Source of the DNA: Certhia americana | Lineage: Eukaryota > Chordata > Aves > Passeriformes > Certhiidae | DNA length: 64,000 nucleotides | Direction: 5' to 3' | Assembly: GCA_018697195.1 (NCBI GenBank) | Contig: JAGMWU010000028.1 | Span: 5,158,308 to 5,222,307, forward strand | In this document: piece by piece, positions 36,172 through 48,620 of the stretch | Numbering within the stretch: the stretch's first letter is position 1 | Layout of the letters: every line of letters starts with the position of its first letter | Made by a program: the position numbers and the translations under genes | The notes under the pieces: model-generated | What the model was told of the DNA's origin: nothing | Databases searched by the model: none | The model's input: only the letters and a program-made list of their open reading frames with translations

Positions 36172-36242
36172 TCACAGAGTCACGGAAAGGTTTGGTTGAA
36201 AACAACCTCAAAGAACATCTTGTTCCAACCCCCACATAGTGG
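36172..36242 (-). mobile_element. Short CR1 3' relic
   Basis: tcacagagtcacggaaaggt, then cttgttccaacccccacata, resembles the antisense CR1 tail. It is only about 70 bp and strongly diverged. Confidence 0.65.
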
Positions 36243-36859
36243 CACTGGGTGCTGTAGTCTTGTTTTCTCCTTTCACAGACTCCTGGCAGTTTCCTTTCCC
36301 TCTGCCTGTATTGTAGGATCTGTTCCCCTGTTTCAGCGTTGGATTCCGCCATGAAACACATCCTTGGTGCTGGGGGGTGCAGCAGCTGGCCCCTCCACTT
36401 GGTGCTTTGACACCATCACCTTTTCCTCCTGCTTCTTTGCCCTCTTTTTTGTGTGTTTTCAGGCCTGAACTCCTTCAAAAGGTTCTGTTGTTCTCCAGCA
36501 CAATAGATGCCCTTTGGGTGCTTGGGGTGGCCTGAGCAGAGCAGTATCCATCCCACCCCACGTGTGGACACAGACAAGGGCTGGAGATATCTCTTTCCTC
36601 CAGGAGGGTTAAATTTCTTCCCAGGCAATTGTTCCTGCTCCATCCCTTGACAAAAGAAGCCGTTTTTGTTTTTAATCCCCAGTTTATGGACAATTAAGCA
36701 GCGGCAAAGGGCAGACAAGTGCTTTCCCGGGCAGAATGGAAGAAGTCAGCCAGGGTCATTGCTCCGAAGGAGTCTCTCCTGCAGGGATATAACACGAGGA
36801 AAGGGTGTTTGGCAGTGCTTGGTGTGTACAGGGAGCGTTGTGTGTAATATCTGTTTAAT
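36243..36859. other. Non-coding interval
   Basis: Unique sequence. Nothing recognised. Confidence 0.5.
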
Positions 36860-37065
36860 TGTGTAGTTTGGAGCCCTCTCCTGCCAAGCTTTTAAAATAT
36901 GCATATCTTGGTGCGAGCACACGGAGGCTCCACCGCCGCCGGAGGGAAGCAGGGCTCGGTTTTCCCTATTTTTAAATGCTTTAGAAACGATCTCTGGGTA
37001 GGCTGCAAACCTGGCAGTGCAAACAGGCAAATAGGGTTTGATTGTGCCTTATTTTGCCCTTCAGC
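36860..37065. promoter_or_regulatory. Candidate regulatory block with MEF2 consensus
   Basis: Unique sequence with CpGs contains a perfect MEF2 consensus (CTATTTTTAA, 36966-36975) and an aaaatatgcatatcttgg stretch with a POU-like core. Possibly a neural or muscle enhancer of the KCNA pair. Conservation and activity are untested. Confidence 0.35.
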
Positions 37066-37174
37066 CTCAGTTCTGTGTGTACCTGGAAGCAGAGCTCAGT
37101 GCCCAGCATCCTCGTGTAAGGGCAGTCAGATGGGAGCAGGGTAATAAGGGATTTCTGGATATTATGTGATCTTT

Positions 37175-37232
37175 GTCACAGATTATCTTTAAGGTCCCTT
37201 CCAACCCAAAGCATTTGATGATTCGATGGTTA
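37175..37232 (+). mobile_element. Short CR1 3' relic
   Basis: ggtcccttccaacccaaagc followed by atttgatgattcgatgg is the CR1 terminus in plus orientation. About 55 bp remains. Confidence 0.75.
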
Positions 37233-37780
37233 CAGGGGGCTGTGGGCAGGGCCATATCCCAGGAAGTCTCACTCCTATGGAGCTGGTGCTGCTCCCCTGC
37301 ACGCTCCCTGCTCTGACTCCCACCCACAGCACGACTGGGCTCTTGGCTCGGCTTTGGGGGTGTTGTACGGCTGGAGGATGTGTTAAGGATGGGATGTGGC
37401 TGCCTTTCCCCGTTTCCCTGGGTGCTGGTTGCATGGCTGAGGTTCAGGCAATCCCGGTGGGTGCAGGGTGGCATCAGCCCTCTCCCTGTGCCATAGGTGG
37501 GCATTGAGCATTGAGGGATGGAGCCCTGTGTTTCTTTTTCTTGGAAGCAGTCCTGAGGCTGTGGCCATCACCACTCTGAGGAGGACATTTGGGGGATATT
37601 TTGGGTGTCTGTCCCAGCTGGGAATCACTTGTCCAGCAGTGGAGGGTGTTTGATCCATTTCAGGGGGTGTTGAATGGGAGTTTCTTCGGTTGGAAATGAG
37701 ACAGGCACCAGAAGGAGGGTCTAGTCCCAGCCGTGCCTTAGGGAAGAGCCATCCCTTGGCAGGGACACAATCGCTGCCAG

Positions 37781-37880
37781 AGGATCCCTGCAGAGCCCAG
37801 GGGATCCCTGCAGAGCCCAGGGGATCCCTTCAGAACGGCCCCAGCCCCAGGGGATCCCTGCAGAGCGGCCCCAGCCCCAT
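37781..37880. repeat. 20/30-bp tandem repeat
   Basis: Units start ggatccctgcagagcccagg at about 37782 and 37802, with variants at 37822 and 37852. The unit alternates between 20 and 30 bp because of an added 'ggccccagcc' segment. Confidence 0.92.
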
Positions 37881-39219
37881 CTCCCAGCCCTATCCAGATC
37901 TTGCTCCAGGCAAATCGCTCCTGGCTCCTCTGTGATTGAGCCTGGGATACAGTCGAGCCCTTTCACTCCACACTTGGCTGTCGGGACGGCCGGTGGATGA
38001 TGGTGTCCCTGTCCCGGGGGTGTTTGTCCCCCAGGCTCCGTGCTGGGAGGGTGTCGGGGCTCCTGTTCTTTGTCACCCAGCGAATCCCCGTTTTTGCTCC
38101 TGAAAACCATCCTGTGCGTGGAAGAGGGATTTATGCGGGGTCCCGCACCACCCTCACAGCTGGAGCCCTCTTATCCCCGTTTCTGGCAAAACTCAGCCAC
38201 AAACACCAACCCCGTGAGCCTGTCTGTGTTTTTTCTTCCACGATTAACGTGCGGCTCCGACACCCACAGGGTTCAGGGTCTATCTGTGGCTCATCACTGC
38301 TCAGAGCCTGAATTTTCAGTGCAGAGGATGCTCGGCAGCAGGGCAGGGAAACCTCCCCGCATGAGCATCCCCGCAGGGCACCTTCACTTTTCTCTTCCTT
38401 ATGAACCAAGACACGCTCAAATAAATTAGAACATGTCTCCCATCTCCTTCAGCTTCTCACTGGAGCCAGGAGTAGCTGGAATGCTCCCTGATCACTGCTC
38501 TCCCCTGCTCTGCGCGGGAGCAGCCGTTCCCTGATGGTTCTGCACACTCATTGTGAGACCCCCGGCTCAGCCGCACCGACGGCAGCAGGCGCTGCTGGGT
38601 TTGTTTAGGAATGATTCATTTCCTTGAGACTTGTGATTCCGATGCCTTTCTCAGCGTGTTGGAGCTCTGCTGCTCTGCTCCAGTGGTTAAATTTCATTTT
38701 TAGCCTTTCTGAACACCCTGGCTGGGCGGACTGGGGTTGAATGTGTGGCTCTGGTGAAGATGAGCCCATTGCCCCCTCTGCTCACCCCAGCAAGGATGCA
38801 AAAGTGCAGTCAGGTTTGTTTTGAGGCTGACCAGCACAGCTGCTTTGCTTTGCTTCCTCCAAAGCATCACCGTGGATAGGTGAGGAAAATCCTTTGGGGT
38901 TTTATCACGGTTTGCTCAGAGGTGGAAGCACCGAAGGCTCAGCCAGGGCAGTGGGATCAGGGATTGCAGCAGGGTCTGTGCTTGGGGTGTTGCTCCACGG
39001 GAAGCTAAAGGCTGGGAGGGAGGAGGGCAGGGATGAACACACACTTTGCAAAGAGGTTTCTGCATTTGCAGAGGGCTGAGTTTGGTGCAAGGAAGGAGCT
39101 GTGTGCAGAGCGGGCGGCGGGTGATGCTGTGCCATTCAGGGGGTTTGGGTTGGTGCTCCAGGGAAATGTGTCCCTGCTCCCACACCTGGAGGGTGTGACT
39201 GCTGTGGGATTTGCTCCCT
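37881..39219. other. Non-coding interval
   Basis: Unique sequence with scattered CpG. A 207-codon + frame begins at 39033 and runs to 39656, but it crosses a SINE-like relic and has no domain. No gene is supported. Confidence 0.45.
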
Positions 39220-39278
39220 GGCTTTGGGCAGGTGGGCTCCTCTGTGCCTCAGTTTCCCCATCTGTAGATTGCACTGAG
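39220..39278 (+). mobile_element. Possible MIR-type SINE relic
   Basis: The + strand gctttgggcaggtgggctcc, then tctgtgcctcagtttcccca and tctgtagat, follows the MIR core (ccttgggcaagt..., ctgtgcctcagtttccccatctgta) closely. This is the best of the three MIR-like matches in the window. Confidence 0.65.
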
Positions 39279-41204
39279 CAGTTTCAGGAAGTGTTTGCAA
39301 TGAAACTCCTGGGGAAGGAAGAGGCAGTTTTGAAACACAGAGTAAGAAGTGAGGACTCCTCCAAAGGTTTTATGGGATTCAGCTTTTTTGGAGCTGGAAA
39401 AATCTGCAAAACCTGCCCTGGGTACCCCAATAATTCAGTCATTTCACTTGGCCTGATATTTCACAAAGCTTCCCAAGCTGCCAGCTCTGCCTTCAGCTCC
39501 CCATCAACATCCTCCTCTCCCATGATTTCTTCACTCTGCATCTTCCCTTTCCCACCCTTCTGGCCCATTTCTCCTGAAATCTCTGAATTTAGGGTTGAAA
39601 ACCCTCTTTTCCCTCCTTGCTGGTTTCTGCTTGGAGCTGCCGCTGTGCCTCCGTAACAATTTAACCTCATGATGTTGCAGTGGGTCAGAAACCAGACATA
39701 AGAATTTTGGGCTTTAAAATGGCCCTAGCTGCTGGGAATTTGAGTTTGCAGGAGCGGTGAGGGAGGAGTTGCTGTGAACTGGATGTAGCATTGCAGTTAA
39801 AGGGGTTCTCTACCTCTGCCTGCGCCTTGGTGGGTACAGGTACCTAAATGATATTCCACACTTTAAATCCCTTGGAATTAAGGCAGGAAATCTTTCTGCA
39901 GCATCAGAAACAAGCCCAGACTGTTCTCTCTCAGGGCTGGAGATTTTCAGGGATGTCTCTCCCATCCTGCTTGCAAGATGCCTTGAGAAAGCACAGCCCG
40001 AGGGGGAGTGAGTGTGGAACTTGACCTGGGTCCAGCTGGGTTTCTCACCTGGGACATCTCCTGGGAATTTGGCTTTATTGCTTTGTTTTCTTAACCAAGC
40101 AGCCATGCAATTCCCTTGGAGAAGAGCTTTACACAAGCACCTTCATCAGCCAAGCGTGGGACTCAGTCAGAGATATCAGTTCATTTGATAAGATCTGTTT
40201 TCTTGACAGAAAACCTGTCCTGATTGGCATCAATTAAACCTTCCTCTTTAATTCTGTATTAAGACTCTCAGCCATTCCAGCACATTGTTTGGGATCAGTG
40301 ATGGATGGCCAAGACCCATCATTTTTGCAGGTCACACTGTTTATCCCTTAAAAAACTGTCCCAAACAGGAGCTGTTTTCCAGTCCTCTGGAAGAACTCAG
40401 GAGATGCTCAGTCCTTGCACTCCCAGGAGCTGTTTTGCCAGCTCTGAGTGTTTAGATAGAAGTTATTTGGCTCAGCCAATTTAAAAACATCTAATTTTTA
40501 TGGCTGCTGTTTAATATCCTCTATTTCTCTTGGGATGAAGAGGATTTCCTCACCCCTGTACAATGGAAAGACATCTGGATCCCATCAGGAGCTGGAGCAG
40601 CAATAGCTCCTGAATGCTCCTGACTTCTCACTCCCACTGCTGTTCCTATTGATCCAGAGAAATAACTCCATTGTTAGGCTGAGGATTGGGCTTTTCTTTC
40701 TTCTCTGGCAAGGATACAGTTTGGAAAGCCTCCAGGGTACCCCAAAGCACTGGATTATATGCCTGGTTGGAATTAAAATTGTTATTTACCACTTCATCTG
40801 CAGAGTCTCAACTCCACCATCACATTCTTGCCCAGTGGCATTTCCTGGGCTGAAGGTGCTGTTTGGGTTTGATTTGTGTATTTATTTATTTATTTACTGA
40901 GTGTGTAATGCTCCAGTGATCCTTGAGGATCCTGGCAGTTTGGAGCTCTTCCCAGCTGGCAGGAGGGAGGGGTTTAATCCCCCAGCAAGCCCAGTCCAAT
41001 AAAGCAGAAAGCTCTGTTAGCTTTAAGTCCAGGAATGGTCCTGCTGACACTTCAGGATAAGCTGATGCTTGAACAACTGCCTGGGCTGAGATCCTTGCTG
41101 GGAGCACTGAGCCCCTCTGGAAGCTCACTGCCCAAAGCTCCACTGCCTTGCAAGGGGATCTCTGCTCCTGGCAGGAATTCCCATCTCTTTCCTTTCTCTG
41201 CTGG
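39279..41204. other. Non-coding interval
   Basis: Unique sequence. A short (ttta)n run lies at about 40880-40897. No gene recognised. Confidence 0.5.
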
Positions 41205-41715
41205 ATTTTAGCATCCCTGTAGCATCATTCCTACATCCCTACACCCTCATCATCCCTGCAGAGGCATCCTCAGCATCCCAATATCATCATCATCCCTGCA
41301 TCCCCACCATCCCTGCAACTTCATCTCTGCAATTTCATCATAACTGCAACATCATCCTCTGTGCATCCTCATCGTCCCTGCAACATTATCCCTGCAACTT
41401 CAGCATAACTGCATCTTCATCATCCCTGCAACACCACCATCCCTACATCCTCATCATCCCTGCAACTTCATCCCTGCAACTTCATCCCTGCAACTTCATC
41501 TGCAATTTCATCATAGCTGCAACATCATTCTCCCTGCATCCTTATCATCCCTGCAACATCATCAGCCCTGCATCCCCATTACCCCTGCAACATTTTCTCT
41601 GCATCCTCATCATCCCTGCATCCATGTTATCCCTGCAACTTCATTGCTACATCCTCATTACTGCTGAAACTTCATCCCTGCAACATCTCCACCCCTACAT
41701 CCTGATCCCTGCAGC
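41205..41715. repeat. Diverged catcatccctgcaac minisatellite
   Basis: About 500 bp of loosely periodic units near 15-18 bp (catccctgcaacatcatc, ccctgcaacttcatc and similar). Variants and indels are frequent, which suggests an old array. Confidence 0.88.
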
Positions 41716-44700
41716 ATCCAGAGAGAGGGTCTCTCCCAGTGTGTGGATCCCACCTGGATATCTCCATCCTCCCTCTCCCTTTGGGGAAGACAGGCTGATT
41801 TTTGGGGCAGAGGCGGGACCAAGCAGGTCCCTGTGCCTTAGGCCGGGCTCTGAGCTGGGACTTCAGCTCCTCCCAACCTTTCCCTCATCACCAGCTGCTA
41901 AAGAAGCACCAAGCTCAGACAATCTGATCTGGGCAGCTGGGATGCTCCAGTTGCCACGGTGTGAAGTAAAGGCAGGACATGGATCTTTTGGAAGATGAGA
42001 AGGATAAAAACAGTTGCATGAAATTTCTAGAAATTTCAGTGTCTCAAAGACAGAGCAGAGCACCTCCCTATATTAAAATAGGAGTCAGTCCCTTGAGTGT
42101 AGGGCTCAATTGCAAATGCAATCCTGGCACTGAGGGATGTCTTTTGGTCTTTGCTGGACACCCCCATCCCCACATCAAAATGGGATTTTGGGTTTGTGCT
42201 CTGTGGGAGCAACTCCACAGTCCAAGCTCTGGGAGTGGGATCAGCTCTGGCTCTTCCCATCACCTGGGCTGGATTTATAAAATCAACCAGTTGCTTAATA
42301 TCTCCTGAATTACATCAGGTCAGAACAAACCCAGCTTGATTAAGATAAAAACATGAGGAAAACCCACTTGACACTAACTATTCTGGGTTTGGAACTTACC
42401 ATTAATGTGAGATAACAATTAATAGCCAGAATATATTTAGTGCATCTTTTTCCTATCTTTAGCTCACTTTAGACTGTGTGGCATCTAATCCATTAAAGAA
42501 TTTTAATTAGAATTTTTTTTTTTTCATTTGTGGAAAATGGAGTTGGGAATTTGTCGGGGGGACCAATGTGCAACTTCTCTTCCCTTTAACTTGAAAAGAA
42601 AGGAACCTGTTCTTGTTTTCCAAAACAAGCCATGCATTAAAGTGGTTCTTTGCTTTGCCCAACAGATCACAGAAGAAGTTTTGAAGTGAAGACCTTCAGG
42701 ACTGTGTTGAGAAATAAAACACCTCCAAGGAGAAAGCAAACATCTGAAACATCCCCGACACGGCTGTGGACCTGACTGACAGAGGACCTGTCCTCCCCAA
42801 CTAAACCCAGTCCATATTTCATATATATGTTCATATATGGAATATTTCCCACTTTATGTCTTTCCTAACAAGTGCATTATGTAGAAGGGAACATCTTTGG
42901 AGACAGATTATCTTCAACTCATGTGCAATATAACGAGACTGAGCAAAGCCAGGAACAAGGAGGAGGAGAGGTAGAAGCCACTTGGACATTATTTCAGTCT
43001 TTTAAAAATATTATTTAAAAAAAAATCTCTTGAAAGATGAAGCAACCAGAAAGGAAATGTTAAGCAGATCTGCTAAAATTCAGTCCAAGTGTTTTGCATG
43101 GGGTGGGGGCAAATTCAGTCGCTGTTCCCTGGTGAAGGCCACGGGCTGTTCTCAGCTCTTTGGGAATCATTCCTGTTCCATTTTTCTCACTTTCCTGGAA
43201 ATGCCCTTTTTAAGTAGTTCTGTGCTGTACCAAAGGCTGTGATTTACTTTAAGTCCTTATTTAGAAAGAAACATCTCTGCTGGTGCTGAGGAAAAGGGTG
43301 TCGAACAGTTGTGCCTTGCTATCAAGATCCCTTCATGAAAAACTAAGGACAAATTGAATTTCCAGGGTAGAAGAGGTCTAAAAACTCAACTCTTGGCTGA
43401 CCATGCTCCTGCTTCATTTCATGAGAGCCTCTCTGGCCTTCTCTGCACTTCCACAGTAGCCCAGTCTTGTGGGAATATTAAAGCGTTACCTCGCTGAGTC
43501 TGTAATAATCGGGAATTCCATCCCTCCTTTGCCTGTTGCTGTTTCATTTTGCACATTATGGTTTTTGGTGGCAGGTTTAGAGCTGCGGGTTCCCCATACT
43601 GGGTTGAGAAGCTCTTAAAGCTGGGGGTTCTATAACCTCACTGTGTTTCCTGGGACTGCAGGGATCAATGTTATCCTGATGCCAGGAGATAAATGATATG
43701 CAAAGGGATAAATGCAAATGGCAGAGGGGTTGATGGTCTCTCCTGCTTCTGGCTCCCCCTTTTCCCCCTCTCCAGCCTCATCCACCTCCTCATGCTGTCT
43801 CTATCCCAGCTTGGAGACTGAAACCCTTCCAGCACAGCCTCCATCAGAGAAGAAGAGAGAAACTGGAATAGTCTTGGATTTAAGGATGAAAATAATGTTA
43901 GAGGGACTCAGATGAGCCCAGGAACCTCTTTGTCTGCATTGCAATAATTCCCTGAGAGTGGTTTGGGAGTGTTAATTTGGACTGGACAGAAGCAGGTGAG
44001 CTGGAGCTTCCTCTGAAGCAGAGGCTGCTCACAGGGAGGCAACAGGAACCAAAATCATTGTGTGTGAAACTGTCCCTTGAGCTGATGCTACTGATTGTCT
44101 TCGGTGTCCAAGGATGAGCCTTGAGGTCCCCACCAGGTACCTGGAACACGGAGCAAGGACCACTCTTCCAGAGGGAAGCACCAAAACCTGGATCCTTCTC
44201 CCAGGGGAGCTGTTTACCTGCATTTCACACGGAACATCCACAGGAGGCACACTTGGGATGCCTCAAGGCACAGCCCCAGTGAGGACACACTGAAACCTAC
44301 CCCTGGAAGGAAGGCTGGGAAATGGGAAAAGTCGGGAGTATTCAAGGCAAAGCAGCCAACTGTCTGCACCATGTTTCTGTCTTGCAGAAGAGCTTTGAAG
44401 ATGAGCAAGAGCTCTGCACACAAACATCAGCTGAAATTCAGGTTGAGAAATTCCCTTAATGCAGGGAAACCGTGTGACTCTTACAAGGAACGCGTCGACT
44501 TTGGTGAGGTCATGTTTATTTTGTTTGTTTTTTAAGCACGGAAAATTTCTTGGCTGGAATTCCTCCTCCTGCCATGGCAGGTGCACCACCACTGGTGGTG
44601 GAGACTGTTCATGGCAGAAGGGCTTGGGGGGCCCAAACACAGAATTCTCCAGGGCTCTGCACAGGTGCAGGTTGGGCAGAATGGGCTGAGAGGGCAAAAA

Positions 44701-45009
44701 GAAGCCAAAGTGTTAAACCCAGCAGTTTTAGTCAATTTAATCAGTTGGAGAATGAAGAGCAAATCTGGATCTGGCACTCAGTAGGACATTGCTCCTCTTG
44801 CATTTATTCCCAGCAGGGAAGAAACCCTGTGGCCACTGAAGCTGTAGGTAAATAGAGGAGAAAGGGCTGATGCTGCTGGATTTGCCACGGCTACACGAGG
44901 TGCAGAGGGAGATTGGGATCAGGGACCAGGATTGCTGGAAGAGCACATGGAGCAGGTCCCCGAGCCCAGGGAGCTGAGCAGGGGGTGCCAAGGCTCGCCA
45001 GGGATGCCG
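41716..45009. other. Non-coding interval
   Basis: Unique, fairly AT-rich sequence. A small palindromic catatatatgttcatatatgg element lies near 42819-42840. No gene, RNA or repeat family recognised. Confidence 0.5.
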
Positions 45010-45120
45010 TGGAATCGCGGCGGTGAAACAACCCGCGGTGTGAAATCAATGCGGTGCGAAAGCCGCCTGCACAAATTAGAGCTAATTAGAGCAGTGGCTC
45101 TCATTAACTTGGTTTGGCCG
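45010..45120. promoter_or_regulatory. Candidate conserved non-coding element
   Basis: CpG- and TAAT-containing unique sequence (gcgaaagccgcctgcacaaa, ttagagctaattagagcagt) has the texture of a developmental enhancer. No comparative evidence. Confidence 0.3.
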
Positions 45121-46139
45121 TGCCCTGCCCGGAGGCCAGCCCGTGGTGGGGGCGGGGAGAGGGAGCTTCTCCATGGGATCTTCCAGCAAATTGCTCCTCC
45201 GGCAAATCCTCGAGGCTGCTGCAGCAGCCGGGGCGCTCCGAGCAGGGACAGCAGCGTTTGTGCCCCTGGCTCAGCCCAGCGCCCTCCGGGTGTCCCTCCC
45301 CTGTCCCGGCACCGAGGAGCTGTGTCCCCTGCCTGTCTCGCCCCTGCACTGAAATGAATTGTTCCTCGGGCCATAAAATCTCAGAGACCTTAAAAGACAG
45401 GTCCTTAACAGGACCCGGAAAAGTGCCCGGTGTTTGGGGAGAGGGCTGAGCCGTTTCCACCCTGGGGAGCTCCCAAGTGCTCTTCCCCATTGGCGTGGAG
45501 GGAGCTGGCTTTTTTGGGAACATCTCACCTCCAAAACCCCTAGGGAGCTGCAAAACACATTTGTTTGCAGCCTTCCTGCAGCGTTACAGGTTCTCAGTGT
45601 GCTCTTGAGTCTGCAAAGGAGCCTGAACAAAGCTTTAGGAGCTTTGAAATCGTGAGAGACTGACCCCAAACCCACTCTTCCACCGCGCTGATGGGTTTGG
45701 GCTGCAAACAGCCAAAGCCCCCATGAAAGGAGGGGGGCCCCAAGCTGCCCACACAGTTGAGGGCACATTAGCAGGAGGAGAATTGATTTTCTGGGTTGCA
45801 GCACAGACCTGGATCTTGGGGAGCCCTGGTCCCAAAGGTGTTATATTTAGTTTCTTTTGGAACATGATCTAGTAGCCCTTAAAATGGGGGATAGAATGTA
45901 TCAGTACTAAAGTTATTTTTATTTTTCACCGGTGTTACAGAGAGCTTTTTTATGGTGGGTGTGTGTCTGTGTGTCTGTAACATAATTATACCTCGTCTGT
46001 TTTCAGTAGCCACTTGTTACAGCATCTCTCTGTTAGGGCTCAAAGCTGTATTTTGATTATTAAAGTGATGGGGAAAACCTTATCCCTTCACCCTGCTGGG
46101 TTGGTGGGTCCCACCCACCCCCAACCATCTCACACTGGT
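45121..46139. other. Non-coding interval
   Basis: GC-rich at 45121-45350, then ordinary unique sequence. Overlapping frames of up to 177 codons on opposite strands cancel one another. No gene is supported. Confidence 0.45.
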
Positions 46140-46770
46140 GACAATCTTGCCAAATGCCACCTCTCCTCGGTGTTGTACATTCTGGCGCTGACGATGTCGC
46201 TCTGTGCTCTCGGGTTCCTTGTGCTTGGTCGCTGAGCCAGCTGGGTGTTAATGTGCTTTTCCACAATAATTGAGAGTTTGATCGTCTCTAACTGTCAGTC
46301 CAGTGTGTTAATCTGTGTTGCCACCACTCTGAGCCCAGCCTTGCGTGTTGCAGATAACCATCGTGCCGGGACAGCCATGGCAGCGGGAGCGCAGGGCTGC
46401 ATTTGGCAAGGGAAGACAAATTAAAAATGTATCCAGTCGATTAAAAAAACAAAAAAAAGGGGAGCGATTTAATGATGGCTGACATCAAGAGAAGATCCAA
46501 AAAATAGCGTGCTTTGATTCCCGTAATCATCCCAAGGCAGGCTGCTCATCTTTATTCATAGCCCTTCAAAGCCGTGCTCTGAGATGCCGGAGCAGCTCGG
46601 AGCTGTCGTGCTCAGACGGAGCTCTTTAGACGCTGAACACGCACCAGCCCTTCCCCTTTTAATTTTAGGGTGCAATTAAAGTGATGAGAGCTCTGCTGTT
46701 GGCTCCGTGCTGGCGGAGAGGCAGGAAAAGCCGATCTGGGGAGCCGGGCCCGTGTGGGGTCACTAAAGCC
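46140..46770. promoter_or_regulatory. Candidate conserved non-coding block
   Basis: Unique sequence with CpG plus homeodomain-like cores (acaataattgagagtttgat, gagcgatttaatgatggctg, attttagggtgcaattaaag). Composition suggests constraint, but this is inference only. Confidence 0.33.
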
Positions 46771-46964
46771 GCTTCTTTTAATGACCAGTTTTAAGCTGTT
46801 TTAAGACGGCAGCAAAATTAGAAAGCAAAAGATCTCCAAAAGTGTTTTGGGGCACTAACGAAGGCTCAGGGGACACAGCACAGGGACAGGGCTTAGCAGT
46901 GAGGCTGGAATGGGCTGTCGGAGGCAGTGAGGGAATACTGGGAAGCTGCTTTGCCCTGCTGGAT

Positions 46965-47172
46965 TTGGGGGAAAAGGATTTGGGGAGGCCCTGGCACAGG
47001 GTGCCCAGAGCAGCTGTGGCTGCCCCTGGATCCCTGGAAGTGCCCAAGGCCAGGATGGACAGAGCCTGGAGCAGCCTAGGACAATAGAAGGTGTCCCTGC
47101 CCATGGAAAGGATGAGCTGTCCCTTCCAGCCCAAACCCCTCTGGGATTCTGATAATTTGTGATTCTGTGATA
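46965..47172 (+). mobile_element. CR1 LINE 3' fragment
   Basis: It contains agagcagctgtggctgcccc, gatggacagagcctggagca, atagaaggtgtccctgccca and gtcccttccagcccaaaccc, and ends in gattctgataatttgtgattctgtgata. The duplicated tail octamer is visible. Confidence 0.94.
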
Positions 47173-47370
47173 CCTGCAGTCCTATCCCAGCCTCCAGCCT
47201 CTCTCCACAGGCAAACCCCTGCAGGATTGACATCTCAGAAACCAGCCTTGAGCATGCTGGAGGCTTCATTACCTCACACACTTGGGTGTTTTCTGAGCCA
47301 GGTGTTCAAATGCTGTTATTGCTACTGAATCCTTTTAAAATTAAGGAATTTCTGAGATAGTTTTTCTTAC
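47173..47370. other. Short non-coding interval
   Basis: Unique sequence between the CR1 fragment and the candidate minus-strand exon. Confidence 0.4.
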
Positions 47371-47572
47371 CTGAGTGCTGCCTACTCTCCTGCATTGCAC
47401 AAGTCCATCTGGAAGTCTGTCTCTCAACCTGAGATTAAAGCCAATTAGCAGGTCTGGGTAAATTAAATTACACATTCCAATCCCCATATCTTCCACCAGC
47501 CTCTGATACATGTAAATTATGTTTCTTTTCCCCATTTCTCCTGCTTGGTTCACAATGATGCCATCAGTGCAC
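47371..47572 (-). other. Candidate minus-strand internal exon (open, 202 bp)
   Basis: On the minus strand a good acceptor (cattccctttacag, AG at 47574-47573) and a strong donor (actcag|gtaagaaaaa, GT at 47370-47369) bound 202 bp. One frame is open throughout and reads CTDGIIVNQAGEM ... LLIGFNLRLRDRLPDG ... RVGSTQ. I recognise no protein family. A second strong donor context (ccatg|gtaagaga) lies at 47631. A 67-codon open stretch can arise by chance, so this could be a lncRNA exon, a decayed coding exon or a coincidence. Confidence 0.25.
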
Positions 47573-48620
47573 CTGTAAAGGGAATGGTCTGAGATGGTTC
47601 TGACTGGTGTTGTCCATGACACATCTCTTACCATGGCAAGGCCAGGCACTGCTGCTGGATTTTAAATGCATCATTCCTATTCTGGAGGATGATTTCAGAC
47701 CAGGACAATCTTCCTGGTAACACACAAGTCATGGATAGAGCTGGAATTGTGGATCAAAGGGTATTAGGTGGCAAAGTAGTGAGGAAGTGCCTGAAATATT
47801 GGAATTTTAATGCAAAACTGTGTTGGCTGCCCATCCCTTGGGCTGCCATTGGTGCACTGAAATTAGATTTGGTTATCCCAAGTGCTCGGGTCTTGCAGGA
47901 AAATCATCCTTGCTGCTGGAGGTCAGGGATTGCATGGCTGAATTTGGCACCTTGCAAGGAGAACAGGCTCTTAATTCATCACCTGAGATCCCAAAACATG
48001 GCAAAAGAGAGGTTTTGCATCATCCTCCAGCACAGGAGCAGCTCGTATTTCTGAATTTCCCATCCTTTACTATGCAACTGATTTTCATGGAATTTTCCCA
48101 GGATGGAGATGGCTGGATATAGTTTTGACTTTGCTTTCCTTCCTTCACATGAGCAAGTGGGTAATGCAGAAATGTTTCCATGACTGTCTCACCTGGGACA
48201 TGCACTGGGTCTATGAACAGTGAAATACTGGGAAATTCTGTGTGTCCAACTGGAAATCTGAACTTGTCTCTAAATCCTGACTAACCAGGTGACACAGGAG
48301 CGATGCAATTTTGGATTGGAGATGTTAAATGCAGTCTTGTTACTCTGAGTTCATTTTGAATTCTGGTTTTGCCAGTGAGCTGTGTTGCAACTGTTTAAAA
48401 CTTGGTTATTTTTATACCAGTCTGATGCTAAAACCAGCTGCTGCATCCCCTCATCCTGATGACTCCACCGTGGTGTGGGCCTTGTGTTCAGTTCCTGGTT
48501 AAAAAAAAGTGACTTTTTTTTTTTTTCAGTTGCGCGATTTTTTTACCTGATGTTGAATTTATTTTTAAATTTTTTTTTTTCTCATTAGAACTTGAAACTG
48601 TTTTTTCATACGCAAAGTTC
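47573..48620. other. Non-coding interval
   Basis: Unique sequence. T-rich tracts at about 48515-48526 and 48569-48582 precede the poly(A) signal described next. A further minus-strand donor-like site (gtcccag|gtgagaca) lies near 48192. Confidence 0.45.

Noticed and set aside
39033..39656. 207-codon + frame
   Set aside because: It crosses a MIR-like relic, has no domain, and drifts into Ser/Pro/Phe-rich low-complexity sequence.
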